DNA of 64,000 bases. It comes from Euonymus europaeus (Eukaryota; Streptophyta; Magnoliopsida; Celastrales; Celastraceae). The stretch's first letter is position 1. Each line of letters opens with the position of its first letter. The stretch covers positions 27,124,501 to 27,188,500 of the forward strand of contig OY756957.1 of the NCBI GenBank assembly GCA_963580455.1, written 5' to 3'. The translations under genes were made by a program, and so were the position numbers. The notes beneath the pieces were generated by a model. That model ran no database searches, was not told the origin of the DNA, and saw nothing but the letters and a program-made list of their open reading frames with translations. Below, piece after piece: positions 11,742 through 23,300 of the stretch.

Positions 11742-14363
11742 AAAGTAGATAGAATTATAGAGATGAAGCAGAATGAAAGAGGTAAAGACTCAAGCCAATG
11801 TCAGTTCCTTGTAATGATCGAGAAGCGACGACTCGGGCTTTATATCTGTAGATTGTTAGAATTTTGTCACCGTGTTTCTGGTTACATGTGCAATGTTTAT
11901 GCTGTGTATAACTGGAAGAACATATGACCCCATTCATTCATGATTCTTGCGTAAATAAAGATGAATTCTTTCTCTTTTCTTGTTTCCCCGACGCCCTATA
12001 ACTTCCCTGTAAGAAATAATCAGTGATTGGAAAGACTGGCGACCAAACAAAAGAAGCCCAAGGATTGAAGTTCAAATAGCAAAATGAAGTTGGGATTTTG
12101 GTTCCCTTGGCTTTAGTGGATACGATTTGGTTGGTTCTAATCTTATCAATAAAAAATATGGTCTGTTATTGAACAAGGGGTGTTTGACAAAATTCCCCAA
12201 CTACACTCACACACTACTTATTTTCTTTCACTTTCTCGTGATTTTCTTTTTCTTTCTTTACTAGTATATCTTGCGAGGTTTTTCTGTTTCTTTCGGCAAT
12301 AAAGATAAACAAATAGGCAATGGAGACGGTGGCATTGATAATGTACTGTATGTTTATGGAAACCACATTAATTAATTAATTAAAGTCAAATAAGTTACGC
12401 GGATAACTATACATACATGTTTTAGACATATATAGCATTTATCATGTCTTTTAGCAGTACCATGTGAAAGCTGAAATGCCCTTTTATTTTTATGTCTAAC
12501 TACCATCTTTGCCAATATAATTAATTATACGGACTTAATTAATCTCTCTTAATACCCGAGAACGACACTATCACCGATTCACCATCCAAGATTGTATTTG
12601 AACATCCGATACGGACCTAAACTTGTGCCGTAACGCTCTTTCTATCTCGACTAAAGATCAAAGTATGGTATCTTATTTTGTCAAAAAATGAAGATACGAA
12701 GAGTAGCTTATAATCTAAGCTCCAACAAATAAAGCCTTGATTATCTGGCACAAACTCGTAAAAATGAAGCAACCCAATAAAGCACATGCAGTGACTACTT
12801 CTATATTACACCTCACTTTGAGTTGGTTGAGCAAGAAAGAGAGAAATCCCCGTAATAATCAATTTGATTGTCGTCTTTATTAGCTCATGCTCTCTCTCTC
12901 TCTCTATATATATATATGGTCCCTTAACAATATCAAGATTAATGTTCTAATGGTTTATCAAGGTGTTTATTATCAATAATTATAGTAGCTGGCGTGTAAC
13001 AAAATTCTCCATAATCTTGTAGGTCTCGTCTCATTCTCAAGCAATCATATATATAAACAGTTTTAAGCCGGATTTTTTTCTTATATAAATTCAATATAAT
13101 GACTATAACCATATAAAATAATTGATGGAATATTTTATTGGTTAAAAATATTCTCAAATTATTTCAATTGTGGTTTAATTAGCCCAAATATTTTTTTTCT
13201 CCTCCTTTTCTCATTCCCTTGTTTTTAGATAATTTTGGGCATAATAAATTCAAGTTTAATAGAATTAATTAAATCCAAAAGTGATGATCTTGCAAGATTT
13301 GGCCAGCCTGCCTTGTGTGTGAAAAGAAGCTGGTGTGAGTTTAATACTAAAGGGCTATCTTAAATCTGAAGTTCCAAGAGAATAATAATGCATTGTACAT
13401 GACAACATTCTCAGTTTCGTCCCTTACCTTAATCCCACCAGAAGAGACAAAATATTGTCACATTCTGACATACATTACAACCTACCATCCGATCACATTG
13501 CCTAATATTTTGTTCTCATTATACCTTCAAAGTACACATCCCCACCTCTCTATATATCCCACCACGCAACAACCCAAAAAAAAAGGGTATTCGAGGTCTG
13601 CTGTAGTCATCTTGGAGTTTAATTTTTTAAAATCATAAATGTATATTATTCGGTCTAACGAATTAAATAATATATTTTTATCACAGATAAAAAATAAATT
13701 TTACGATGATCGAAATAATGAATGTTCTAAATTTATATTGGACCGTCTATGTTGAATTTAATTTTTATTTTGAACAAAAAATATATCGTTAAATTCTTAA
13801 GTCAGAATATTATAAAAAATGTAGATCTCAAAATGCTAATACGACATTACAGCATGCCCCGCCACTTTACTCTCTATCTTGAAAAAGTAAAAAAGAAATA
13901 AAGTTTTATCAATCCCGAAGTCGTGTCAATTACTCAATAATTAGACATCAAACACCAAAACTAACATCAATAAATTAATATTAAAAATCAAAATCTACCA
14001 AATAATCAAACTTAACACAGAAAACAAGCTACCAACCTTATCTACCCCCATTGATCCTCTCTAATAATGACAATTTTGAACACTCTATTAGTAAGTAATT
14101 CAAATTAATAAAACAATAGTAAAAATCCAAGAAAAAAAAAATCAAATTACGAGAAATTAGTTGCACCAGAAGAACACAGAGTTCGTATTCATAATTCAGA
14201 TCCAAATTGTCTGGAACTAATTCATTTCCAGACCAGAAAATTTTGATAATAACGTGGTATTTAAATTTAACATTCGTGTAGTAATAATAATAAATACGTA
14301 CAACCAAGACAAATGAAATCCCAGTTCACCAAAAACAGAAAATTCAAGACGTCACCGTTTCAT
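11742..14363. other. Intergenic region between the RING and SIAMESE-related genes
   Basis: It holds the RING gene 3' UTR (to about 11.96 kb), a CT/TA microsatellite at 12889-12917, dispersed repeat copy B near 12550-12660, and the 3' side of the minus-strand SIAMESE-related gene. The open frame at 13393-13638 has no recognisable domain. No other gene is supported. Confidence 0.55.
12550..12660. repeat. Dispersed degenerate repeat, copy B
   Basis: AATACCCGAGAACGACA followed by TTGAACATCCGATACGGA matches the order seen in copy C at 24432-24570 (AATAACCGAGAATGACA, then TTGAGCATCCGATATGGA) and partly copy A. Class unknown. Confidence 0.45.
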
Positions 14364-14723
14364 TTACAAGATTTGCACCCGCTTCTTCTGCTTCTCAATT
14401 GAATCAAAACTGGATCGAAAGAAATCCTCGACCTCTTGAAAGTTATCCATCTCGAAGAACTCCAGCTTCCGCTTACACAAAACAGTACCCGTCCTCCTCG
14501 ACATCCTCGGCTTCCTCGGCGCCGGCGGACAGGATAGGATTGTCGGAATCTTGTGCTCCGCCGATGTCGGAGTCTCACAGGACTCCTCACTGCCGTCGAT
14601 TTCAGCCTGAATTATTACGCTCCCGCTCCCGCTCTCTTCCGAGCTGGATTTGAGGCTCTCGACATCAATTACGGGCAATCGGATCTTCGGCAGTTTTACG
14701 GAGAATTCGAGATCGGTGGACAT
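14364..14723 (-). CDS. SIAMESE-related cyclin-dependent kinase inhibitor
   Basis: This intronless gene encodes 119 aa. The three family blocks appear in order: TPTSAEHKIP (residues 51-60), CPPAPRKPR (65-73) and CKRKLEFFE (83-91), the last being the cyclin/CDK-binding motif shared with plant KRP inhibitors. An acidic stretch and a C-terminal helix (FQEVEDFFRSSFDSI) complete it. SIAMESE-related proteins bind and inhibit CDK-cyclin complexes, stop mitosis and promote endoreduplication, for example in trichomes. The frame continues upstream of 14723, but MSTDLEF fits the family length and the upstream part is Ser/Tyr/Ile-rich leader. A TATATAT box lies near 14896 on the minus strand. Its place between the RING and glycosyltransferase genes matches SIM in Arabidopsis (from memory), but the N-terminus is not clearly SIM itself, so I give no symbol. 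Confidence 0.88.
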   Translation of the reverse strand: MSTDLEFSVKLPKIRLPVIDVESLKSSSEESGSGSVIIQAEIDGSEESCETPTSAEHKIPTILSCPPAPRKPRMSRRTGTVLCKRKLEFFEMDNFQEVEDFFRSSFDSIEKQKKRVQIL

Positions 14724-15999
14724 GATGATCCGGATGGAATAACGAATGAAGAGATGTAAATTGAGATGTGTCTGTATATGTATAGGTGTAAATATATACG
14801 AAGGGGAGAGAGAGAGGAGAGAGGGGATCGAGCAATGGAGAATAGGGAAGGCGTGTCTGGTAAGGTAAGAGGTCGTTGGATTCCTTTTATTCTTCGATAT
14901 ATAAGTTTCACATGAAAATGACATTTTTATTTATTATATAATCTCAACTTAATTATTTTTCTCGCAACTTTTCCATCTAAGATTTGGTGATGAGTTGGTT
15001 TTCAATTAATCAGCTTTTTTAAGCTCACAGATCTACATAATAAATATATTTTCACCACATAATCACTTTCCTTAATTCAATTTTTATTTGATACGTATTT
15101 TCCAATATTATAATATTCCTAATTTTGCATGGCTCGAGAATTTACTACAAGCTTGTTTTACTTTCAGGTCTGTGAATTATTCAAGAGCTCGGCTCGTGAA
15201 TTATAGTTCTCAAACACTTTTATCACTTGATAGCTAGCTCGTTCAGTATCATCAAACTTGACACTGAGAAAATTTGTGATTCCGTCCACTTGAACCGAGT
15301 GCTACCATTATAATTACATAATGAATTTTTTAATTTTGATATAGAAATGATTTACATGAAAGTCAAATTATGAGTATAAATATCACCCCAAACGAACATA
15401 AATGAGTCGAGCTAATGTTCTCATTTGGGGTCCTAAATGAGATATTAATTAATTTTGGTGTCATTTTTAGTTATTCTGAAAGTGCAGCATTAATATTAAT
15501 AAAACAATGTACGAGAATATATGAAATATAACCAATTGAAGAAGGACACGTGTAAATTTCGATGGTTAATTTGTTTTCTAATACGAGAAAGGGAATGAGT
15601 CTCGAACTCAGATTCAAAATTACATAGACATGCAGCTCACCAAATAATTACTAAGATTCATGCGGTGGTTAAGATTAGTTTGGCAACAAATGGGATATGG
15701 GGCCACGTGTCATGTCAGTTGGTAATTTGGTATGTGATTGGACATAGAGGATAAAGTAAGTACTTATGATTGATTAAAGATGAAGATATTAATCGGCTTT
15801 GCTTTTTTACTTTACTTGCCTATCTGGAACGTAATTCTCACGTTGGTCCCTAAAAGGTTCTCAACGCTTCCTGTTTGATACTATCCCCCTTCCCCACTCG
15901 CTCTTTCCGCGCGTGACTATCATCCAACATCTGTCGAAAATGATTCCGCAATGTGTTGGGAGACAATTGGCGAAAAATGTGATTGTTCGATGGATTAAC
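14724..15999. other. Upstream region of the SIAMESE-related gene
   Basis: It contains the gene's 5' UTR and promoter (TATATAT near 14896 on the minus strand) and then AT-rich DNA without supported genes. A tRNA-B-box-like GAGTTCGAGACTC on the minus strand near 15600 has no matching A box. Confidence 0.5.
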
Positions 16000-16161
16000 G
16001 CTATGTTTGGTTTGCGATGGAAATGAGAACGAAAATTGGAATATCAATAGGAACAAGAAGAAGAACATAAATGTGAATAAAACTTTTTAGAATTTTTGTG
16101 TTTGATTAGTAAAATAATTGTAACAGGAATGAAATGAAAATAATTGATAAAAGATTATATT

Positions 16162-16580
16162 TGTTGTAAATGTTAAAAAACATTTACTTAATGTGGATGA
16201 TACACTTTACCAACTCAACCACTAATCCATCCAAATATATTAATTATGTTATACACCTAATGGACATATTTTAATAGTAGTGGATGGAGTGTTACACACC
16301 TAATAGACATGATTTAATAGTGGTGGATGAGATATTAGAATTAGTGGAGAAAATGCAATTAGCATTTATTGTATTAGTTGATTTAGGTGAGTTTTTGCAC
16401 TATAAATAGGTGCTTAAACTTCATACTTTGTACACATCAATTGAAGAAAGTATTCTCTCATTTCTATCTTATTTATATCTATTCAATTCTCTCCAAATAT
16501 TATTCTAAATATTATTCTTATAATACAATATTCCTTAATCTTGATTTTGGGAATTAGTTAATTCCTTGTTTTTCACAACA
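16162..16580 (+). repeat. 5' LTR of the Copia element
   Basis: 419 bp, starting TGTTGTAAATG and ending TTTTTCACAACA. A TATAAATAGG box near 16401 is the likely promoter. It differs from the 3' LTR at four sites: GATGAT/GATGTT, TTAGC/TTAAC, TTAGTTG/TTAATTG and TTTATAT/TTTCTAT. Confidence 0.97.
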
Positions 16581-16686
16581 CGTTATCAGCACGAGTCTCC
16601 ACCGCTGTATCAAGAGCAAGCTTTTGAGGTTGTAAGTAAGTAATCATCAATTGTTATATTTTCTAAGTTTATTATAATATTTCATT

Positions 16687-17825
16687 ATGTCGAATTTAAA
16701 AAGTTTAGATTTCACGGCACTTGATATTTCTGGAAGCAATTATCTATCTTGGGTTGTTGATGCTGAGACTCACTTGGGTGCTATGGGACTTGACAACACC
16801 ATTAAAGCGGAAAATACTGAGTCTCCACAGAATCAGGCTAAAGCAATGATTTTGCTTCGCCGCCACCTTCATGAGGAATTAAAAGCCGAATACCTCATGG
16901 AAAAGAATCCTCTTGCATTGTGGATTGATTTAAGGGAAAGGTATGAACACCAGAAGAATATCATACTCCCAAAAGCTCGTTACGACTGGATGCACCTGAG
17001 GATGCAAGACTACAAATCAGTCCGTGAGTATAATTCTGCTATGTACAAAATTATCTCACAACTTGATTTTTGTGGTGAGAAACCTACTGAGTCGGAAAAG
17101 CTCGTTACGACTGGATGCACCTGAGGATGCAAGACTACAAATCAGTCCGTGAGTATAATTCTGCTATGTACAAAATTATCTCACAACTTGATTTTTGTGG
17201 TGAGAAACCTACTGAGTCGGATAAGCTAGAAAAAACACTGTCCACATTCCATGCTTCTAATATGATATTACAGGAGCAATATCGGCAGAAAGCATATGCA
17301 AAACATTCTCATCTAGTAGGTGCTTTACTTGTGGCAGAGCAGAATAATGAGCTGCTGTTGAAAAATCATCATGCTCGCCCTACTGGCAGTACACCGTTCC
17401 CTGAAGCGAACGCTGTTGTACATAATAATCGAGGACGAGGACGTGGGCGTGGTGGAAGAAGAGGTCGAGGCCGTGGTTATGGCCATCGAAACCATGGAGG
17501 TAATTCTGGTTATAATCCATACCACCAGAAGAGGTATGATGGTGAAACAAGTCAGGCAAATAAAAGATTGCCAAATAAACCTCAGAAGGGTAATAATGAA
17601 ACTTGTTTCAGGTGTGGTGCTCAGGGGCATTGGTCACGTACCTGTCGTACGCCTAGACATTTGATAGATTTATATCAAGCCTCAATAAAAGGAAAGAGCA
17701 AGGTGGCAGAAACAAACTTCGCTAAGTTTGATAATAATGATGGCTTTGATGATCTTGAAGATCTTGGCAATTTAACACATTTGGATGTTTCAGATTTCCT
17801 AGAAAATCCTGATATATATAAATAA
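16687..17825 (+). pseudogene. Copia gag, frame broken by a 125-bp tandem duplication
   Basis: The first part (16687-17124) begins MSNLKSLDFTALDISGSNYL, a Copia-type UBN2 gag. A second frame (to 17825) continues the same domain and ends with a CCHC zinc knuckle (CFRCGAQGHWSRTC, near 17609-17650) behind an Arg/Gly-rich RNA-binding stretch. The break comes from a perfect 125-bp direct duplication at 16971-17220; 125 is not a multiple of three, so the frame shifts. Gag would form the virus-like particle in the cytoplasm. Confidence 0.9.
16971..17220 (+). repeat. Perfect 125-bp tandem duplication inside gag
   Basis: The unit starting AAAAGCTCGTTACGACTGG occurs at 16971-17095 and again, identical, at 17096-17220. 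It repeats the segment coding RYDWMHLRMQDYKSVREY and what follows. Identity of the copies shows the event is very young. The five-base AAAAG at the junction is a possible slippage or microhomology site. Confidence 0.95.
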
Positions 17826-17957
17826 GTTTATTTACTTGTTGAGTTTAATTGTTGTATTGTATTTTGATTGTAAAAGCATTTAATTGCAAGCAATAAAATT
17901 TCAGCATTTTATAAATATCATTTTGATAAGTTAAAATACTAATAATAAATAAAAAAA

Positions 17958-18056
17958 AAGTCCAGAACTGCTGACGGTGGGTTCGATCCTCGGACCTTCT
18001 TTTCTAAACTATATTTTATTGGATCTCGCCACCACTCGGCCACCAGTCCCGGACTT
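17958..18056 (-). other. 99-bp inverted-repeat insert with tRNA-like A and B boxes
   Basis: AAGTCCAGAACTG (17958-17970) faces CAGTCCCGGACTT (18044-18056), a 13-bp inverted repeat with two mismatches, both G-U pairs if transcribed. On the minus strand TGGCCGAGTGG (18042-18032) is a perfect tRNA A box of the Ser/Leu type. GGATCGAACCC (17989-17979) is a near B box about 45 bp further on. It lies in the roughly 300-bp non-coding gap between gag and pol. It may be a tRNA pseudogene, a SINE head or a tiny MITE; it does not fold as a normal tRNA. Confidence 0.5.
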
Positions 18057-18130
18057 GTCAAATTTATACGTTTAATATATTTATATGCAATCTAATATTT
18101 ATTTATATTATACTTTTGGATTAATATGTG

Positions 18131-21100
18131 ATGCAAGTTATTTTGTTTCTCTTTAGAAATATGGTCGATGAAGATATATGTTTAATTGATAGTGCAACAA
18201 CTCACACTATCCTTAAACATAAGAAATATTTTCTACACTTGACATTTCTTGAAGCAAATGTAAATACCATCTCAGGCACATCAAAAATAATTGAAGGCTC
18301 CGGAAGAGCTAATATCATATTGCCTAGAGGGACAAAAATATATATTGAGGAAGCATTATACTCTCCCAAATCAAAAAGAAACTTATTGAGTTTCAAGGAT
18401 ATTCGTCACAATGGATATCATTTTGAGTCTGGAAGAGAAGGTAATAAAGATTACCTATATATTACTTCTATCATTTCAAGCCAGAAGCTTGTACTAGAAA
18501 AGTTTGTGGCTTTTTCTTCAGGTTTATATCATGCAAGTATAAAATGGATTGAAACACATGTTGTGATGCACCAGAAGTGTTCTGATTTTAAAGAATCTAT
18601 ACTTTGGCATGATCGTCTTGGTCATCCAGGTTCTACTATGATGCGTAGAATAATTGAAAATACAAATGGACATCCATTACGAAACCAGAAGTTTCTTTTA
18701 CCTAAAGATCACTTATGTGTTGCTTGTTCACAAGGAAAATTAATTGTGAGACCATCTACCCTGAAGGTAGGCGTAGAATCTCCTAATTTTCTGCAACGTG
18801 TTCATGGAGATATATGTGGACCTATTCATCCATCATGCGGACCATTTCGTTATTTTATGGTTTTGATAGATGCATCATCTAAGTGGTCACATGTATGTTT
18901 ATTATCTACTCGAAATGTTGCATTTGCTAGATTCTTAGCTCAAATTATTCGTTTACATGCACAATTTCCAGATTATCCCATTAAGTCTGTTCGATTAGAT
19001 AATGCTGGTGAATTTACCTCTAAAGCCTTCAATGATTATTGCATGTCATTAGGTATAGATGTTGAACATCCAGTTGCACATACTCATACTCAAAATGGTT
19101 TGGCAGAATCACTAATAAAACGTCTTCAGTTGATTGCTAGACCTATGCTTTTGAAAAGTAAATTACCTTTTGATGCTTGGGGACATGCCATATTACATGC
19201 TGCATCATTAATTCGAATCAAACCATCTGCTCATCATTCATATTCACCTTTACAGCTAGTGTTAGGTTCTCAACCCAATATTTCACATCTTCGTATATTT
19301 GGTTGTGCTGTTTATGTTCCTATTTCACCTCCACAACGTACTAAGATGGGACCACAACGTCAACTTGGTATCTATGTTGGTTTTGATTCTCCTTCTATTA
19401 TTCGATATCTCGAACCACTAACTGGCGATATTTTCAAAGCTAGATTTGCAGATTGTCACTTTGATGAATCTATTTTTCCTCCTTTAGGCAACAAAGATTC
19501 TCAACATCATAAACATGATGATATCTCTTGGAACACTGTGACACAATATCATTTTGATCCACGAACAAAGCAGTGTGAACTTGAAGTTCAGAAAATTGTT
19601 CATTTACAAGGTATTGCTAATCAATTACCTGATGCATTTAATGATACTTCAAAAGTTTTGCAATCACATATTCCTGCTAGAAATTCTACTGAACGTATCA
19701 ATGTCCCTGAAGGACAAATAGCAAGTGATGAATTAAAACCACGTCAGAAACGTGGAAGACCACTGGGAGCTAAAGATAGATTTCCCCGAAAAAGAAATGT
19801 CCAAACTCCTATCAAAGCCCTAGCAGAGCATACTCCAGAAGAGCATATTTCTCCTGTAGAGATTACTCCTGAAGAGAATAAACTTATTGAATCTCAACAT
19901 TCTGAAAAAATATCTCTTGAAGAGATACAAGTACCTGATGATGAAAATAATGAGCGCTCAATAACTCATAAAGAAATTTGCATATGCAGTTGCTACAGAC
20001 ATTACCAAAAGTAATGAGGATTCTGAGCCTAAATCCGTTGATGAATGTCGACATAGAAGTGATTGGCCTAAATGGCAAGAAGCTATGAAAGCAGAACTAA
20101 ATTCTCTATCAAAAAGAGAAGTTTTTGGACCTGTAGTCCAGACACCAGAAGGTGTTCAACCAGTAGGATTCAAATGGGTGTTTGTGCGCAAGAGAAATGA
20201 GAATAATGAGATTACTCGTTATAAAGCGAGACTTGTAGCACAAGGTTTCTTGCAGAGACCAGGAATTGATTATGATGAAACATATTCTCCTGTCATGGAT
20301 GGAATTACTTTTAGATTCTTAATTGGCCTAACGGTAGCTGAACGATTGACTATGCGTCTTATGGACGTAGTGACAGCTTATTTATATGGATCATTGGATA
20401 GTGAAATTTATATGAAAATCCCTGAAGGATTTCGGTTGCCTGAAGCAAAACCTAGAGGATTGTGTTCAATCAAACTCCAGCGTTCACTATATGGATTAAA
20501 ACAATCCGGGCGCATGTGGTATAATCGATTGAGTGAATATCTTATTAGAGAAGAATTTACGAATGATCCAATTTGTCCATGCGTATTTATTAAAAAGTCA
20601 GAATCTGGATTTGTTATAATCGCTGTTTATGTTGATGACTTAAATTTAATTGGGACTCCTGAAGAGCTCACTAAAGCTGCTGATTATTTAAAAGCAGAAT
20701 TTGAGATGAAAGATCTAGGAAATACAAAATATTGTCTTGGTCTTCAGATCGAACATTTGAGTAATGGTATCTTTCTTCATCAATCTACTTATACCGAAAA
20801 AGTATTAAAGCAGTTCTACATGGATAAGGTACATCCTTTGAGTTCTCCAATGGTAGTCCGTGCACTTGATGTAAAGAAAGATCAATTTCGACCTCAAGAT
20901 GAGGGGGAGGCATTACTTGGTCCAGAAGTACCATATTTGAGTGCAATTGGATCTTTGATGTATTTAGCCAATTGTACTAGACCAGATATTGCATTTCCTG
21001 TGAATTTGTTGGCCAGATATAGTTCTACTCCTACTCGACGTCATTGGAATGGAGTTAAACATATCATGCGTTATCTGCGAGGAACAACCGACTTGGGTTT

Positions 21101-21650
21101 ATTCTACTCATCAGATCTCAAGTCTCAGTTGGTTGGATATGCAGATGCCGGTTATTTATCCGATCCTCACAATGCCAAGTCTCAGACTGGTTACGTATTT
21201 CTTTTTGGAAATACTGCTATTTCTTGGAAATCAGTTAAACAAACACTCACAGCAACTTCTTCCAATCATTCTGAGATAGTGGCGATTTACGAAGCTAGTC
21301 GGGAATGCGTATGGCTGAGAGGAATGATTTCTCATATTCAAGAGAAGTGTGGATTACAATCTGTTAAAAGTATCCCAACGGTAGTCTATGAAGACAATGC
21401 TGCTTGTATAGCTCAGCTCCGCGGAGGATACATAAAAGGTGACAGGACTAAACACATCTCCCCGAAATTCTTCAGTACACATGAGCTCCAGAAGAGTGGT
21501 GATATAGATGTTCAACAAGTTCGTTCTTGTGATAATCTAGCAGATTTATTCACTAAAGCGTTACCACCTACAACATTCAAGAAGTTGGTCTATAAGATTG
21601 GTATGCGGAAACTCCAAGATCTTCTTGCATCAGGGGGAGTAAAGACATAA
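18131..21650 (+). pseudogene. Copia pol polyprotein, interrupted by a frameshift
   Basis: The first frame (to 20014) carries the protease signature DSATTHTIL, the pre-integrase HDRLGHPG and an integrase core with GDICGP, RLDNAGEF and HTQNGLAE. The second frame (20085-21650, with its true beginning upstream of 20085) holds the reverse transcriptase (FKWVFVRK, ARLVAQGF, YVDDL) and RNase H (SWKSVKQ, EDNAACI), and ends just before the polypurine tract. A single-base shift near 19975-19979, probably an extra T in AAATTTGC, separates the frames. A pyrimidine-rich tract ending TTTAG sits directly before the pol start, so pol may have been expressed by splicing (inference). Confidence 0.92.
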
Positions 21651-21877
21651 AGACAGTGATATTGATTGTACTCTTTTTCCTTCGACCAATGGTTTTTTCC
21701 CACAGGGTTTTCCTTGGCAAGGTTTTAACGAGGCAGTCTTCTCACTGATCTCACTGAGTTGCTATACAAGAATGATGTACTCTTTTTCCTTCATTAAGGT
21801 TTTTATCCCATTGGGTTTTTCCTTAGTAAGGTTTTAATGAGGCATACTCTTTGTATACGTGATCATCCAAGGGGGAG

Positions 21878-22296
21878 TGTTGTAAATGTTAAAAAACATT
21901 TACTTAATGTGGATGTTACACTTTACCAACTCAACCACTAATCCATCCAAATATATTAATTATGTTATACACCTAATGGACATATTTTAATAGTAGTGGA
22001 TGGAGTGTTACACACCTAATAGACATGATTTAATAGTGGTGGATGAGATATTAGAATTAGTGGAGAAAATGCAATTAACATTTATTGTATTAATTGATTT
22101 AGGTGAGTTTTTGCACTATAAATAGGTGCTTAAACTTCATACTTTGTACACATCAATTGAAGAAAGTATTCTCTCATTTCTATCTTATTTCTATCTATTC
22201 AATTCTCTCCAAATATTATTCTAAATATTATTCTTATAATACAATATTCCTTAATCTTGATTTTGGGAATTAGTTAATTCCTTGTTTTTCACAACA
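21878..22296 (+). repeat. 3' LTR of the Copia element
   Basis: 419 bp, directly after the polypurine tract AAGGGGGAG, ending CACAACA and followed by the ATATT target duplication. It matches the 5' LTR at 415 of 419 positions. Confidence 0.97.
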
Positions 22297-22669
22297 ATAT
22301 TATCCTTTTTTTTTTTTTTGACAAAAATTGTATAGGTAAAAATGTAGTTATTTGAGGAGAGGGACAAAAGTATATTTGTACATGTAAAAAAAATCATTTC
22401 GTTAAGAATTTACAATTCCTAAGAAAGAGTAAGGAATGATAAATTCTGGAAAAACAAGAAATTCATCATTCCGTTCATTTGTTTTGAGGCCAACAAAACA
22501 TGAGAATTTGACTGAAATAAGAATTGAGCGTTCCCATTTCGGCCGAAATTTCCCAACCAAACATAGCATATGGGTTTTAACATTTGTCTTTCTCTACACA
22601 CACAATGAGCGAGTGGAGATGATGACATAATGAGAAGTGCACATATATACACATGAATGGGGCAAAATT

Positions 22670-23300
22670 ATATTTTACGTCATTCACTTATACACCTGAT
22701 TTTATTTTCATCACTAAACTTTTTTATCACTTTCATCCCTCACCTTTTTATGGGATTCATTTTTGTCCCTTAAGTCACCCCGGCGATGGAAAAATCTTAG
22801 TTGACATGTATTGTTGAATCAACTTCCACGTACGAGAGAGAGGAGAGAAACAACCTTAAAAATCTTAATCTTTTAAATCTCAATCTAAACCCAAATGAAA
22901 ATCTCAACAAAGCTCCTTGATTGAAATTTTCAAAATCATCCTCCAATCTCAAATCTCAATTGAGTGGCGCATGCAAAATTAAGAGTTGAATTATTTGGAG
23001 GTTTTCTTCTTTAGATGTATTGTTTTGGAGAGTTTTCTCCATGGATTATAATGCAAGTTTTTAGATCTATTGTTTTAAAGGGTTGAAATTGATTCATATG
23101 AGTTTAGGGACAAAAGGATGTAGTATATGATAGTTTAGGGACATGTCGTATAGTTGTCCAATAGGATTGCTTCGTCGTGCCATATAGGCGCCATATAGGA
23201 TTTGACCACTGATTTTCTAATTTAAGGGACATAAGTGATACTTCTTGAAAGATAAGTGACAACAAAATTAAGGACAAAAATGAAACCGGACAAATAATAT
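22670..23300. repeat. Possible non-autonomous transposon
   Basis: The left side reads CACTTATACACC...TTTCATCCCTCACC and the right side, read in reverse, TTTTGTCCTTAATTTTG...CACTTATGTCCCTTAA. Phrases such as TTTAGGGACAAAAGG and TTTAGGGACATG recur inside. These ends look like a diverged inverted-repeat element of about 0.6 kb, but borders and target duplication are not defined. Confidence 0.3.

Larger units (their letters stand above)
16162..22296 (+). mobile_element. Ty1/Copia LTR retrotransposon, full length
   Basis: Two 419-bp LTRs (16162-16580 and 21878-22296) bound a 6,135-bp element. It is flanked on both sides by ATATT (16157-16161 and 22297-22301), a perfect 5-bp target duplication. 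LTRs start TGTTG and end CAACA. Just inside the 5' LTR is CGTTATCAGCACGAG, the likely primer-binding region; it differs from the usual TGGTATCAGAGC. The polypurine tract AAGGGGGAG lies at 21869-21877. The domain order gag, protease, integrase, reverse transcriptase, RNase H defines Copia. The LTRs differ at four positions (about 99% identity), which points to recent insertion. Both gag and pol are interrupted, so this copy cannot act on its own. Confidence 0.97.
16000..22567. mobile_element. Short inverted-repeat element split by the Copia insertion
   Basis: GCTATGTTTGGTT at 16000-16012 is repeated exactly inverted as AACCAAACATAGC ending at 22567, and weaker similarity continues inward. Removing the Copia element and one ATATT leaves about 428 bp, a size typical of a MITE. 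No coding capacity remains. Flanking bases do not give a convincing target duplication, so the superfamily is undecided. Confidence 0.6.

Noticed and set aside
13393..13638. 81-codon open frame
   Set aside because: Low-complexity composition, no splice context or family similarity.
15580..15660. B-box-like GAGTTCGAGACTC on the minus strand
   Set aside because: No A box at the expected distance, so neither tRNA nor SINE can be supported.
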